From Nocardioides jiangsuensis (lineage in GTDB: Bacteria; Actinomycetota; Actinomycetes; Propionibacteriales; Nocardioidaceae): 64,000 nucleotides of DNA. The stretch covers positions 496,001-560,000 of the forward strand of contig NZ_JAIEZQ010000003.1 of assembly GCF_019679455.1 (NCBI RefSeq), in the 5' to 3' direction. The translations under genes and the position numbers were made by a program. Shown in pieces: positions 43,540 through 50,935 of the stretch; position 1 is the first letter of the stretch, and the number at the start of each line of letters is the position of its first letter. The notes below the pieces were generated by a model that worked only from the letters and a program-made list of their open reading frames with translations, had not been told where the DNA came from and searched no databases.

Positions 43540-44352
43540 TCACTCATCCATTCCTTGAGCTGACTCGGTCACCCGACCGGACTCGCAGGCGCGCGCCGGC
43601 GGCGCCTCGCCGTCACAGATTGCGGCGGCTAGCGCTACCGCCTCACTCTCACGCTTCGCGGCCAGGGCGACCCACGGCCAGGTCGCCAGCGCCCACACCG
43701 CGGCGATGATCATGATCTCTGCCAGCACGTACCACGGCCATGCACCGAACAGGTCGAGAATCGACGCCGCACCCGGCTTTGCGTTGAGGTAGCCGTAGTT
43801 GGTGTCCGCCACGACGTTGAACGCGAAGACGGTCGCCGCCCACACCGTCGTCACCATCATCGACGTCCGGTAGGTGCGCCAGTCCGGGGTCAGGCCCAGG
43901 CCCCACGTCAGGTAGATGGCGGCCCACACGACCAGAAGATGCATCGCCCAGAACAGCAGGAAGACGGGGTCGGGGAAGTCGGACACGAGGTCCGGCGTGA
44001 TGATTGCCTGGGTGGTGAGGGTGAGGCCCCAGAAGTACGTGAGGCCGACCGCCCACCACCGATGGGTCCACAGGGCGTAGGCCGCAACCAGCGAGGCCAG
44101 GTCACACAGCTGCAGGGGCAGCGTGCGCTCGAGATCCCAGTAGCCGGGCGTGAAGTAGAGGATCTGCAACGGGAGCGTGGACGCCAGCATCGCCACCGCG
44201 AGCGGCCTGCCGAGGCGATCCGCACGATCGCTCGTTCGGTAGGCTCGGCCGACCCAGACGAGGGCGACAGCGACCACGACGAGCAGGATGATCGCGAGCT
44301 GATGCGACGTGCCGTAGGGCGAGAACTGCTCTGCGCTGTCCCCAGTGGTCAT
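43540..44352 (-). CDS. YwaF/TMEM164-type integral membrane protein (TIGR02206-like)
   Basis: 270 residues with seven clear hydrophobic segments. Conserved-looking blocks are QFSPYGTSHQLAIILLVVVA, LPLQLCDLASLVAAYALW near 80, YFWGLTLTTQAIITPDL near 106 and AFNVVADTNYGYLNAKPGA near 180, all features of the TIGR02206 family. Biochemical role unknown. The Cys/Glu-rich C-terminal tail (ICDGEAPPARACESGRVT) is unusual. Same strand as the sulfatase operon but separated by about 280 nt. Confidence 0.8.
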   Translation of the reverse strand: MTTGDSAEQFSPYGTSHQLAIILLVVVAVALVWVGRAYRTSDRADRLGRPLAVAMLASTLPLQILYFTPGYWDLERTLPLQLCDLASLVAAYALWTHRWWAVGLTYFWGLTLTTQAIITPDLVSDFPDPVFLLFWAMHLLVVWAAIYLTWGLGLTPDWRTYRTSMMVTTVWAATVFAFNVVADTNYGYLNAKPGAASILDLFGAWPWYVLAEIMIIAAVWALATWPWVALAAKRESEAVALAAAICDGEAPPARACESGRVTESAQGMDE

Positions 44353-44597
44353 GATCGATCCCCGCCTTCTCGTTCAGCCGGACCTCGTGCGCCTGGAATG
44401 CACGCTCCATGTCTCTCACTGTCGACGGTGGTGACCGCGGGCACATCCGCTCACCTACTCAGATCCCGTGATCCACCCGTCCACCAGCCGCCGGAGCGGT
44501 GCATGCGCGTCAGGTAGTGCGAACGAGGCAGAGACAAGGGCTCGCAGGGACGGGATGCTGGTCACGGTCGAGTCGCCGGCCCAGTGGGGGAGAGAGC

Positions 44598-45032
44598 ATG
44601 CGTACGTCATCAGTCAGACCACTCGTGGCCGCCGCACTGGTGGCCGTGTCAGTCCTCCTCGGGGCCACGGCGCCGGCGTCCGCCACGAACAGCAGGCGCG
44701 TGGACAACACCCTTTGCCAGGTGGAGGACGGAGTCACGATCTGCCAGACCGTGACCGGGACCTACAGCCTGAGCACGACTCCCTCGGGCCGGTGGATCCT
44801 GACCGTCCACCTCGTGCAGGAGGAGTACATCTATGCCGAGACGACGTACTACGCGAGCCTCGAGATCGACGAGCAGTACGTCTACCGGAACGGCGAGCCC
44901 GTGGTCGTGGTCTCCAGCCGCCTCCAGCAGATCGAGCAGGACGGTGACCTCACGAGCTGCACCGACTTCGGACGGCTGGTCTTCGCGAACGGTCAGGTTC
45001 GGTTCGAGTCGACCACGACGGACTGCACCTAG
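44598..45032 (+). CDS. Small secreted protein of unknown function
   Basis: 144 residues. Sec signal peptide MRTSSVRPLVAAALVAVSVL ending in APASA near residue 29, then a beta-strand-rich mature domain with four Cys (TLCQVEDGVTICQ, SCTDFG, TTTDCT), suggesting disulfides. ATG 44598 follows GGGGGAGAGAGC. No family recognised. The 245 nt upstream show no other feature. Confidence 0.6.
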   Translation: MRTSSVRPLVAAALVAVSVLLGATAPASATNSRRVDNTLCQVEDGVTICQTVTGTYSLSTTPSGRWILTVHLVQEEYIYAETTYYASLEIDEQYVYRNGEPVVVVSSRLQQIEQDGDLTSCTDFGRLVFANGQVRFESTTTDCT

Positions 45033-45110
45033 CCAACGCGCAGCAGACGCCGAGAAGCGTGGGACCTTCGCCTCTGCAGCGAGGGGTGCGGGCGTCCCAC
45101 CGTGGTGGGT

Positions 45111-46604
45111 ATGGGTGACGCCATCGCGACCGCGCACGGCAGGCTGCGCGGCAGCGTCGTCGACGGTGTGCACGCGTTCCTGGGCGTTCCGTACGCAGCG
45201 CCGCCGTCGGGTGCGAACCGGCTCCGCCCGCCCCGGCCGGTGGAACCGTGGAGTGGTGAGCGTGACGCCACCAGGTACGGACCGTCGCCGCCTCAGGTGG
45301 CGGCTCCGGAGGCGGCCGGGACGGACTGGGACACCGCCCTGACCGGTGAGGACTGCCTGCTCCTCAACGTCTGGACTCCCGACCCCGGCGGCGCCGGGCT
45401 GCCGGTGATGGTGTGGATCCAGGGCGGCGCGTTCACGATCTCGTCGACGGCGTCGTACGACGGGAGCCACTTCGCCCGCGACGGCGTGGTCTGCGTGGTC
45501 ATCAACTGGCGCGTCGGGGCCGACGGGTTCCTGTACCTCGGCGACGATGTCGCGAACGTCGGTCTGCTCGACCAGGTCGCGGCACTGGAGTGGGTGCGGG
45601 AGAACATCGCCGCGTTCGGCGGTGACCCCGGCAACGTCACCGTGTTCGGGGAGTCGGCCGGCGCGATGAGCATCGGCACCCTGCTCTCCATGCCCCGCGC
45701 CGAGGGGCTGTTCCGCCGCGCGATCCCGCAGAGCGGCGCGGCGCATCAGGTCAGCTCGCCGACGACCGCATCGCGGATCGGCCGGTCATTGGCCGAGAAG
45801 CTGGGGGTGCCGCCGACTCGTGAGGAGATCGCCGCCGTGCCGGTGGACCGGCGGCTGGCGGCGCAGACGGAGCTGGAGGCAGAGGTTTTCGCGGACCAGG
45901 AGCGCTGGGGTCCGGAGATGGTCGGCAGCTCGATGCCGTGGCAGCCGGTGGTCGACGGCGACGTCGTCCCCGGTCCGCCGCTGGAGCGGATCGCGGCCGG
46001 CGCCGGTACTCAGGTGGACCTCCTGGTCGGCACCAACACCGACGACTGGAGGCTGTTCCTGGTCATCACCGGTGCGATCGATCAGGTCACCGAGCAGGAC
46101 CTGACCGCACCCGTCACCGTCTCCGGGAACCGGTCCCTGGCTGCCTACGGCCTCCCGGTCGAGAGCGCCCTCGCGGCGTACCGGTCCCGGTATCCCGACG
46201 CGAGTCCCGGGGAGCTGCTCGCCGCGGTGCAGACCGACTGGTGGGTGCGCATCCCCGCCATCCGCCTGGCCGACGCCCACGTGAACGACACCTCGAACAG
46301 CTACATGTACGAGTTCGCCTGGTCCGCCCCGGGCCTCGGCGCTGTCCACGCCGTCGAGATCCCGTTCGTCTTCGACACCGTGAGCAAGGACGCCCGGCTC
46401 TTCGGGCCGCTGCTGGGGGAGGACCCGCCGCAGGAGCTCGCCGACACCATGCACGCCGCCTGGGTCTCCTTCGCCACGAGCGGTGACCCGGGCTGGCCGA
46501 CGTACGACCTGGGCAGCCGCGCCACGATGCGCTTCGACACGACGTCCCAGGTCGTGGAAGATCCCCGGACCTGGGAACGCGCGCTCTGGGAAGGCCTCCG
46601 CTAG
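45111..46604 (+). CDS. Carboxylesterase type B
   Basis: 497 residues. Substrate-side start HGRLRGSVVDGVHAFLGVPY, oxyanion region VMVWIQGGAFTISS near 105, nucleophile elbow VTVFGESAGAMSIGT with catalytic Ser near 183, and a distal His in GLGAVHAVEIPFVFD near 405, the usual triad spacing of p-nitrobenzyl-esterase-like enzymes. No signal peptide. ATG 45111 is preferred; an in-frame GTG is three codons upstream. Substrate unknown. Confidence 0.88.
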   Translation: MGDAIATAHGRLRGSVVDGVHAFLGVPYAAPPSGANRLRPPRPVEPWSGERDATRYGPSPPQVAAPEAAGTDWDTALTGEDCLLLNVWTPDPGGAGLPVMVWIQGGAFTISSTASYDGSHFARDGVVCVVINWRVGADGFLYLGDDVANVGLLDQVAALEWVRENIAAFGGDPGNVTVFGESAGAMSIGTLLSMPRAEGLFRRAIPQSGAAHQVSSPTTASRIGRSLAEKLGVPPTREEIAAVPVDRRLAAQTELEAEVFADQERWGPEMVGSSMPWQPVVDGDVVPGPPLERIAAGAGTQVDLLVGTNTDDWRLFLVITGAIDQVTEQDLTAPVTVSGNRSLAAYGLPVESALAAYRSRYPDASPGELLAAVQTDWWVRIPAIRLADAHVNDTSNSYMYEFAWSAPGLGAVHAVEIPFVFDTVSKDARLFGPLLGEDPPQELADTMHAAWVSFATSGDPGWPTYDLGSRATMRFDTTSQVVEDPRTWERALWEGLR

Positions 46605-46651
46605 CGACAGCCAGCGGCGCGTTCGTGGCGGCGTCAGGGCGTCCGGCCGGG

Positions 46652-47218
46652 TCACGACAGGCGGCTGAGGAACGCGAGGGTGCGGTCGGTCAGCAGGCGG
46701 GCGGACTCGGGCTCGTAGTCCACCGAGCCCGAGTCGGCGAACAGATGGCCCGAGCCCGGGTACAGGTACAGCTCCGCGGAGTCGATCTCCTCGGCCAGCG
46801 CCTGGCACACGTCGACGTCGCCCAGCTCGTCACCCTCCATGACGTGCATCTGGAGTGGCACCCCCGCGGGCCACGGCCGCTCGAACTCCGACGTGGGAGC
46901 CCCCGCGTGGAACAGCAACGCACCCGCGGCCCCCGACCGGGTCTGCGCAAGCTCCTGGGCCGGCATCACCCCGAGGGAGAACCCGGCGTAGACGATCTCG
47001 TGCGGCAGGTCGTCGGCGGCGGCGAGGCCCCTGGCGTGGAGCTCGCCGAAACCCGTCTTCCTGGCGAAGGCGAGACCGGCCTCGAGGTCGGAGAAGACGT
47101 TCCCGTCGTACACGTCCGGCGTGTGCACCGTGTGGCCGGCGCCGCGAAGCTGCTCGGCGAACTCGAGGACGCCGGGCGTGAGCCCCAGGGCGTGGTGGAA
47201 AAGAAGGATCTCTGTCAT
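46652..47218 (-). CDS. Dienelactone-hydrolase-family protein
   Basis: 188 residues. ILLFHHALGLTPGVLEFAEQ, then HTPDVYDGNVFSDLEAG near 33, nucleophile region IVYAGFSLGVMPAQELAQ near 77 (Ser in G-F-S-L-G where DLH often has Cys), and HVMEGDELGDVDVCQAL near 125. The catalytic His is likely in YPGSGHLFADSG near 155. Start ATG 47218; the frame stays open far upstream without being coding. Divergent from the SRPBCC gene. Confidence 0.83.
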   Translation of the reverse strand: MTEILLFHHALGLTPGVLEFAEQLRGAGHTVHTPDVYDGNVFSDLEAGLAFARKTGFGELHARGLAAADDLPHEIVYAGFSLGVMPAQELAQTRSGAAGALLFHAGAPTSEFERPWPAGVPLQMHVMEGDELGDVDVCQALAEEIDSAELYLYPGSGHLFADSGSVDYEPESARLLTDRTLAFLSRLS

Positions 47219-47299
47219 CCCTCGCACGCTAGAGCACGCCACCCCCACTTTCGCCGAAAGCACGCACCCCGCCGGCCCCGCGCCCTCTCGGGCGACCCG

Positions 47300-47305
47300 T
47301 ACCGT
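47300..47305 (+). promoter_or_regulatory. Candidate -10 (TACCGT) for the SRPBCC gene
   Basis: TACCGT ends 7 nt before the GTG at 47313, selecting this start over an in-frame GTG at 47304 that would overlap the motif. Confidence 0.35.
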
Positions 47306-47312
47306 GGGCACC

Positions 47313-47732
47313 GTGCGGAGCCACAGCGAGCGCGTGTACGAGGTCGAGGCCGCCGCCTCGTCGGAGCTGGCCTGGTCCCTGGTCGCGCGGCCGTCCCGGT
47401 GGCCCCGGTGGGCGCCGCACCTCCGGGGCGCGTGGGGTCTCGGGAGCCCGGAGGTGCGTGAGGGCGCCCGCGGCGCCGTACGCCTGCTGGGACTGGTGCC
47501 GGTGCCGGCGCGGATCGTCTCGGTCGATGCCGGCCGGGCGTGGACGTGGCAGGTGGGGCCGGTGCACCTGGTCCACGCGGTGGAGCCACTGGACGCCGGG
47601 TGTCGCCTGGTCTTCCGCCTGAGCGGCCCCGCCGTCGTCGTGCGGCCGTACGGACCCGTGGTCCACCTGCTCCTGCGAAACCTCGGTCGCGTCGCCGAGC
47701 AGGAGGCCGCGCACGGGGCCGCGGAGTCCTGA
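47313..47732 (+). CDS. SRPBCC-fold (polyketide cyclase/START-like) protein
   Basis: 139 residues. SERVYEVEAAASSELAWSLV opens the fold, followed by ARPSRWPRWAPHLRGAWGLG, GLVPVPARIVSVDAGRAWTW, LVHAVEPLDAGCRLVFRLS and a C-terminal helix HLLLRNLGRVAEQEAA. These are the helix-grip strands of SRPBCC lipid-binding-type proteins. Ligand unknown. Confidence 0.72.
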   Translation: MRSHSERVYEVEAAASSELAWSLVARPSRWPRWAPHLRGAWGLGSPEVREGARGAVRLLGLVPVPARIVSVDAGRAWTWQVGPVHLVHAVEPLDAGCRLVFRLSGPAVVVRPYGPVVHLLLRNLGRVAEQEAAHGAAES

Positions 47733-47930
47733 GCCGCGTGGCCTGTGGGGCCGAGACGCGGGCGTCCTTCCCCGCCGTGGGAGCCCTCACCGAGGCCTGT
47801 CGAGCACCATCGGCTCGGTAGATCCCGAGGTAGCGCACCAGATCCCCCATTTTGGCCACAACCGGGCGGAGACGGGCTTAATCTTTGCCTCGCCACGGGA
47901 GTCGTGGCACATCACAACTCGGGAGACCCC

Positions 47931-48560
47931 TTGACCCGCTCCGCCCTGCGTCGCGCTGCCCTGGCTGCCGCTGCGGCCGTCGCTCTGTCCACCATCGGCA
48001 CCGGCGTCGCGCACGCCGAGCGCCTGGCCTTCACCGACCGGCGCGGCGACGTCTGGTCGGTCGACCTCGACGCGCTGGTCGAGGAGGAGATCACGTCTCC
48101 CGAGGACATCCCCTTCGAGGCGGAGCCGAAGGTGAAGAACGGCGACATCGAGCGCACCGTCCTCCGCCATGGGCGGCGGACCGTGTCGGTTCACGTCGAC
48201 TTCGCGGAGCTCCGTCGAGTCGGGGAGTTCCGGGGCGACTTCCTGACCTTCCGCACCGACACCGGCGCCCGACGCATGGTGATGCTCTTCGCCGGGCAGG
48301 GCCTGTGGCGGGGCGGGATGGAGGTCATCCGGCCGGGAGCCGGGGAGATTCTCGACTGCGGGGCGACCCACAAGATCGACTACGCCGAGAACACCGTCGA
48401 CCTCCGCTTCCCGCGTGCCTGCTTCGGTGAGCCGCGCTGGCTGCAGATGCGTGCGGAGAGCGGCTGGGCGCGGCTCGAGGCGGGCCGCGTGTACGGCGAC
48501 AACGCCCACAACCGTGCGCCCCAGAACTGGCAGTTCACCCAGCGGGTCTTCTCCAACTAG
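47931..48560 (+). CDS. Secreted protein of unknown function
   Basis: 209 residues from TTG 47931, which has CGGGAG 5 nt upstream; no ATG is available nearby. Signal peptide TRSALRRAALAAAAAVALST with cleavage near AHA (residue 29). Mature part starts ERLAFTDRRGDVWSVDLDAL and contains a Cys pair (EILDCGATH, RACFGEPRW). No catalytic motif. The last codons (QRVFSN) are part of the 682-bp duplicated segment that begins at 48541. Confidence 0.65.
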   Translation: MTRSALRRAALAAAAAVALSTIGTGVAHAERLAFTDRRGDVWSVDLDALVEEEITSPEDIPFEAEPKVKNGDIERTVLRHGRRTVSVHVDFAELRRVGEFRGDFLTFRTDTGARRMVMLFAGQGLWRGGMEVIRPGAGEILDCGATHKIDYAENTVDLRFPRACFGEPRWLQMRAESGWARLEAGRVYGDNAHNRAPQNWQFTQRVFSN

Positions 48561-48566
48561 TCCCAC

Positions 48567-48599
48567 CGGCCGGCGCAGGTGGGCCGCCTGCGCCGGCCG
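48567..48599 (+). terminator. Strong hairpin after the secreted-protein gene (copy 1)
   Basis: 13-bp perfect stem (48567-48579 with 48587-48599), 7-nt loop, no U-run. It lies 6 nt after the stop codon. The same hairpin recurs at 49249-49281 in the duplicate. Confidence 0.5.
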
Positions 48600-48649
48600 T
48601 TCAGCCACGAGCGGCTGACAGTGTCCATCGCCGGTGCGTTAATGGACTG

Positions 48650-49222
48650 ATGGGGTGGCGAAGGACGCTTCACCAGCATCGAGTCGCCGTGCGTGTCGGC
48701 GCCGTGCTCGCGCCCCTGCTCGTCTGTGCGGCGATGTCGCTCCGGCGCGAGGCCTTCACCAACTCCACCGCGGTGCTCGTGCTCGCCACCGTCATCGTGG
48801 CGGTGGCGTCGGCGTGCGACCGGTACGCCGGTGTGCTGGCCGCGGTGTCGAGCGGTGCCTGGTTCGACTTCTTCCTGACCGAGCCCTACCTGCGTTTCAC
48901 GATCGACGACCCGGACGACATCGGGGACATGGTGCTGCTGGTTGTGATCGGGCTGGCCGTCACCGAGATCGCCCTCTGGGATGAGCGTGAGCAGGCGCGG
49001 GCCAGCGGTCGTACCGGCCCGCCTCGACGTCGTCCTCGGCACCGCCGAGCCGGTGCTCGCCCCGCACGACTCGGTCGACGACCTGATCGACCGGGTCACC
49101 GGGCAGATCACCGAGATGCTGGGGGTCACCCGGACGCGCTTCGTCGCCGGACCGGTCCATGACAGCCGGCTCGCCGTGCTCGGCCACGATGGGATGGTCA
49201 CCCGGCGGGACGCAAGTCACGC
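48650..49222 (+). pseudogene. Degraded duplicate of the DUF4118 sensor gene
   Basis: MGWRRTLHQHRVAVRVGAVL onward matches the intact gene at 49332 closely through FDFFLTEPYLRFTIDDPDDI and the segment ending REQARAS. Then a one-base insertion (near 49018, CCGGCCCGCC versus CCGGCTACC) shifts the frame. The old reading resumes in the next frame as VVLGTAEPVLAPHDSVDDLI, and the copy ends at 49222 without the last 66 or so codons of the intact gene. It is the left copy of a tandem duplication. Confidence 0.8.
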
Positions 49223-49248
49223 AGCGGGTCTTCTCCCACTAGTCCCAC

Positions 49249-49281
49249 CGGCCGGCGCAGGTGGGCCGCCTGCGCCGGCCG
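49249..49281 (+). terminator. Duplicated hairpin (copy 2)
   Basis: Same 13-bp stem and loop as 48567-48599. In this copy it lies between the pseudogene and the intact DUF4118 gene and may insulate the latter. Confidence 0.4.
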
Positions 49282-49331
49282 ATGCGGCACGAGCGGCTGA
49301 CAGTGCCCACCGTCGGTGGGTTAATGGACGG

Positions 49332-50090
49332 ATGGGGTGGCGAGAGACCCTTCACCAGCATCGAGGCGCCGTGCGTGTCGGCGCTGTGCTCGCGCCTCTG
49401 GTCGCCTGTGCGGTGATGTCGCTCTGGCGCGAGTCCGTCACCGACTCCACCGCGGTGCTCGTGCTCGCCGCCGTCATCGTGGCGGCGGCGTCGGTGGGTG
49501 ACCGGTACGCGGGTGTGCTGGCCGCGGTGTCGAGCGGTGCCTGGTTCGACTTCTTCCTGACCGAGCCCTACCTGCGTTTCACGATCGACGACCCGGACGA
49601 CATCGGGGACATGGTGCTGCTGGTCCTGATCGGGGTGGCCGTCACCGAGATCGCCCTCTGGGGTGAGCGCGAGCAGGCGCGGGCCAGCCGTCGTACCGGC
49701 TACCTCGACGGCGTCCTGGGCACCGCCGAGCTGGTGCTGGCCACGCCCGTCTCGGTCGACGACCTGATCGATCGGGTCACCGGCCAGATCACCGAGGTGC
49801 TGGGGGTCACCCGCACGCGCTTCGTCGCCGGACCGGTCCACGACAACCGGCTCGCCGTGCTCGACCACGACGGGGTGGTCACCCGGGCGGGACGGAGGGT
49901 CGACGTCAGTCGCGACGGGCTGCCGACCGACGAGGAGACCGCGCTGCTGGTCGTGCGGGACGGCGAGACGCTGGGGTACTTCGTGGTCACCTCGGCCACC
50001 GACATCGCCCGCCCCTCGGTCGAGCAACGGCGCGTCGCCGTGCTGATGGCCGACCAGGTCGCCTCGCTGCTCGGCCGACGCCTGGGCTGA
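49332..50090 (+). CDS. DUF4118-type membrane sensor protein without kinase domain
   Basis: 252 residues. Three or four membrane helices near 15-120 (GAVLAPLVACAVMSLW, AVLVLAAVIVAAASVGDRYA, AWFDFFLTEPYLRFTIDDPD, GDMVLLVLIGVAVTEIALW) match the KdpD DUF4118 domain, followed by a GAF-like soluble half (LDGVLGTAELVLATPVSVDD, TALLVVRDGETLGYFVVTS). No histidine-kinase core follows, so it is a detached KdpD-like sensor module. A related segment occurs in kdpD at 56242-58860. ATG 49332. Role unknown; possibly a modulator of two-component signalling. Confidence 0.75.
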   Translation: MGWRETLHQHRGAVRVGAVLAPLVACAVMSLWRESVTDSTAVLVLAAVIVAAASVGDRYAGVLAAVSSGAWFDFFLTEPYLRFTIDDPDDIGDMVLLVLIGVAVTEIALWGEREQARASRRTGYLDGVLGTAELVLATPVSVDDLIDRVTGQITEVLGVTRTRFVAGPVHDNRLAVLDHDGVVTRAGRRVDVSRDGLPTDEETALLVVRDGETLGYFVVTSATDIARPSVEQRRVAVLMADQVASLLGRRLG

Positions 50091-50148
50091 CCCGGCCACC
50101 GGATGCCGGACGATGAGGCAGACGTCCGCACGATGGTCTACCCTGGCT

Positions 50149-50165
50149 TAGGTAAGCCTTACCTA
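50149..50165 (+). promoter_or_regulatory. DtxR/IdeR-type iron box
   Basis: TAGGTAAGCCTTACCTA is a perfect 17-bp palindrome (TTAGGTAAGCCTTACCTAC including flanks) close to the DtxR/IdeR consensus TTAGGTTAGGCTAACCTAA. It ends 14 nt before the Bfd start and should place the bfd-bfr pair under iron control. Confidence 0.82.
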
Positions 50166-50179
50166 CTCATGGGGGTGCC

Positions 50180-50383
50180 GTGATCGTCTGCCACTGCGGG
50201 GTCGTGAACGACCGAGCCGTCGTCGACGCGATCGAGTCCGGTGCGCAGACGTTGGGAGGCGTGTGCAGGGCGACCGGCGCCGGCCAGAGCTGCGGTGCGT
50301 GTGTCTTCTCCCTGCGGCGCCTGCTGTGCGAGCATGAGCCGACCGTCGCATCCCTGCCGGAGGTCGAAGTTGCAGCCAGCTAG
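50180..50383 (+). CDS. bfd: Bacterioferritin-associated ferredoxin (2Fe-2S)
   Basis: 67 residues. [2Fe-2S] ligands in CHCGVVNDR (C4 and C6), then LGGVCRATGAGQSCGACVFS giving a CxC + Cx(n)CxxC Bfd-type pattern. Bfd donates electrons for release of Fe(II) from bacterioferritin. GTG 50180 follows GGGGG. It overlaps the start of bfr by 14 nt, and an iron box lies just upstream. Confidence 0.88.
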   Translation: MIVCHCGVVNDRAVVDAIESGAQTLGGVCRATGAGQSCGACVFSLRRLLCEHEPTVASLPEVEVAAS

Positions 50384-50858
50384 CCCCCGCATCGTGGACC
50401 TGCTCAACGACGCGCTCACCTTCGAGCTGACCGTCACCAACACCTACTTCCTGCACGCCCGCATGCTCGACAGCTGGGGCTTCGGTCGGCTCGGCAAGGT
50501 GTTCTACGACCTCTCCATCGACGAGATGCGGGACGCCGACGACCTCATCAACCGGATCCTGCTCTTCGACGGGCACCCCAACGTCCAGCGGCTCAACGCC
50601 ATCCAGGTGGGGGAGAACGCCGAGGAGATGCTGCGCCTCGCCCTCGAGAGCGAGAAGGCCGCCGTCGCGCAGTTCAACGCGAGCGCCAAGGAGTGTCGCG
50701 AGCTCGGGGACCACGGCAGCGCCGCGGTGTTCGAGGAGATGGTGCGTGACGAGGAGAAGCACGCCGACTGGTTCGAGAGCCAGCTCGACGCGATCGAACG
50801 GGTCGGCGTCAACCAGTACCTCGCCCAGCAGATCGACCCCGGCGGGCCGTTCGACTGA
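50370..50858 (+). CDS. bfr: Bacterioferritin with altered ferroxidase ligand
   Basis: 162 residues from TTG 50370, which has GGAGG 6 nt upstream inside bfd. Ferritin-like bundle: FELTVTNTYFLHARMLDSWG (first-helix Glu near 19), SIDEMRDADDLINRILLF (Glu52, haem Met53), ESEKAAVAQF (Glu near 95) and VRDEEKHADW (Glu128, His131). The position of the E. coli ferroxidase His54 is Asp55 here (DEMRDAD versus DEMKHAD), so one metal ligand differs. Stores iron as ferric mineral. Overlaps bfd, so they are co-expressed. Confidence 0.92.
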   Translation: MQPASPRIVDLLNDALTFELTVTNTYFLHARMLDSWGFGRLGKVFYDLSIDEMRDADDLINRILLFDGHPNVQRLNAIQVGENAEEMLRLALESEKAAVAQFNASAKECRELGDHGSAAVFEEMVRDEEKHADWFESQLDAIERVGVNQYLAQQIDPGGPFD

Positions 50859-50923
50859 AGTGGCGTGGTCTGGCCCACGGCCGTCACCCGCCCGGAATCA
50901 GGGAACGCTCACGCGCGACGGGC

Positions 50924-50929
50924 TACATT
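50924..50929 (+). promoter_or_regulatory. Candidate -10 (TACATT) for the SpoIIE gene
   Basis: TACATT ends 6 nt before the GTG at 50936. Confidence 0.4.
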
Positions 50930-50935
50930 GCGGCG

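Larger units (their letters stand above)
48541..49222. repeat. Tandem duplication, copy 1 (682-bp unit; copy 2 begins at 49223)
   Basis: AGCGGGTCTTCTCC at 48541 recurs at 49223, and the ATGs of the two DUF4118 genes are also 682 nt apart (48650 and 49332). The similarity runs through the terminator-like stem, the upstream spacer and the gene body. The unit starts inside the last codons of the preceding secreted-protein gene. Confidence 0.85.

Noticed and set aside
44353-44597. Regulatory RNA between the YwaF-type and secreted-protein genes
   Set aside because: No stable symmetric hairpin, -10/-35 pair or terminator could be supported.
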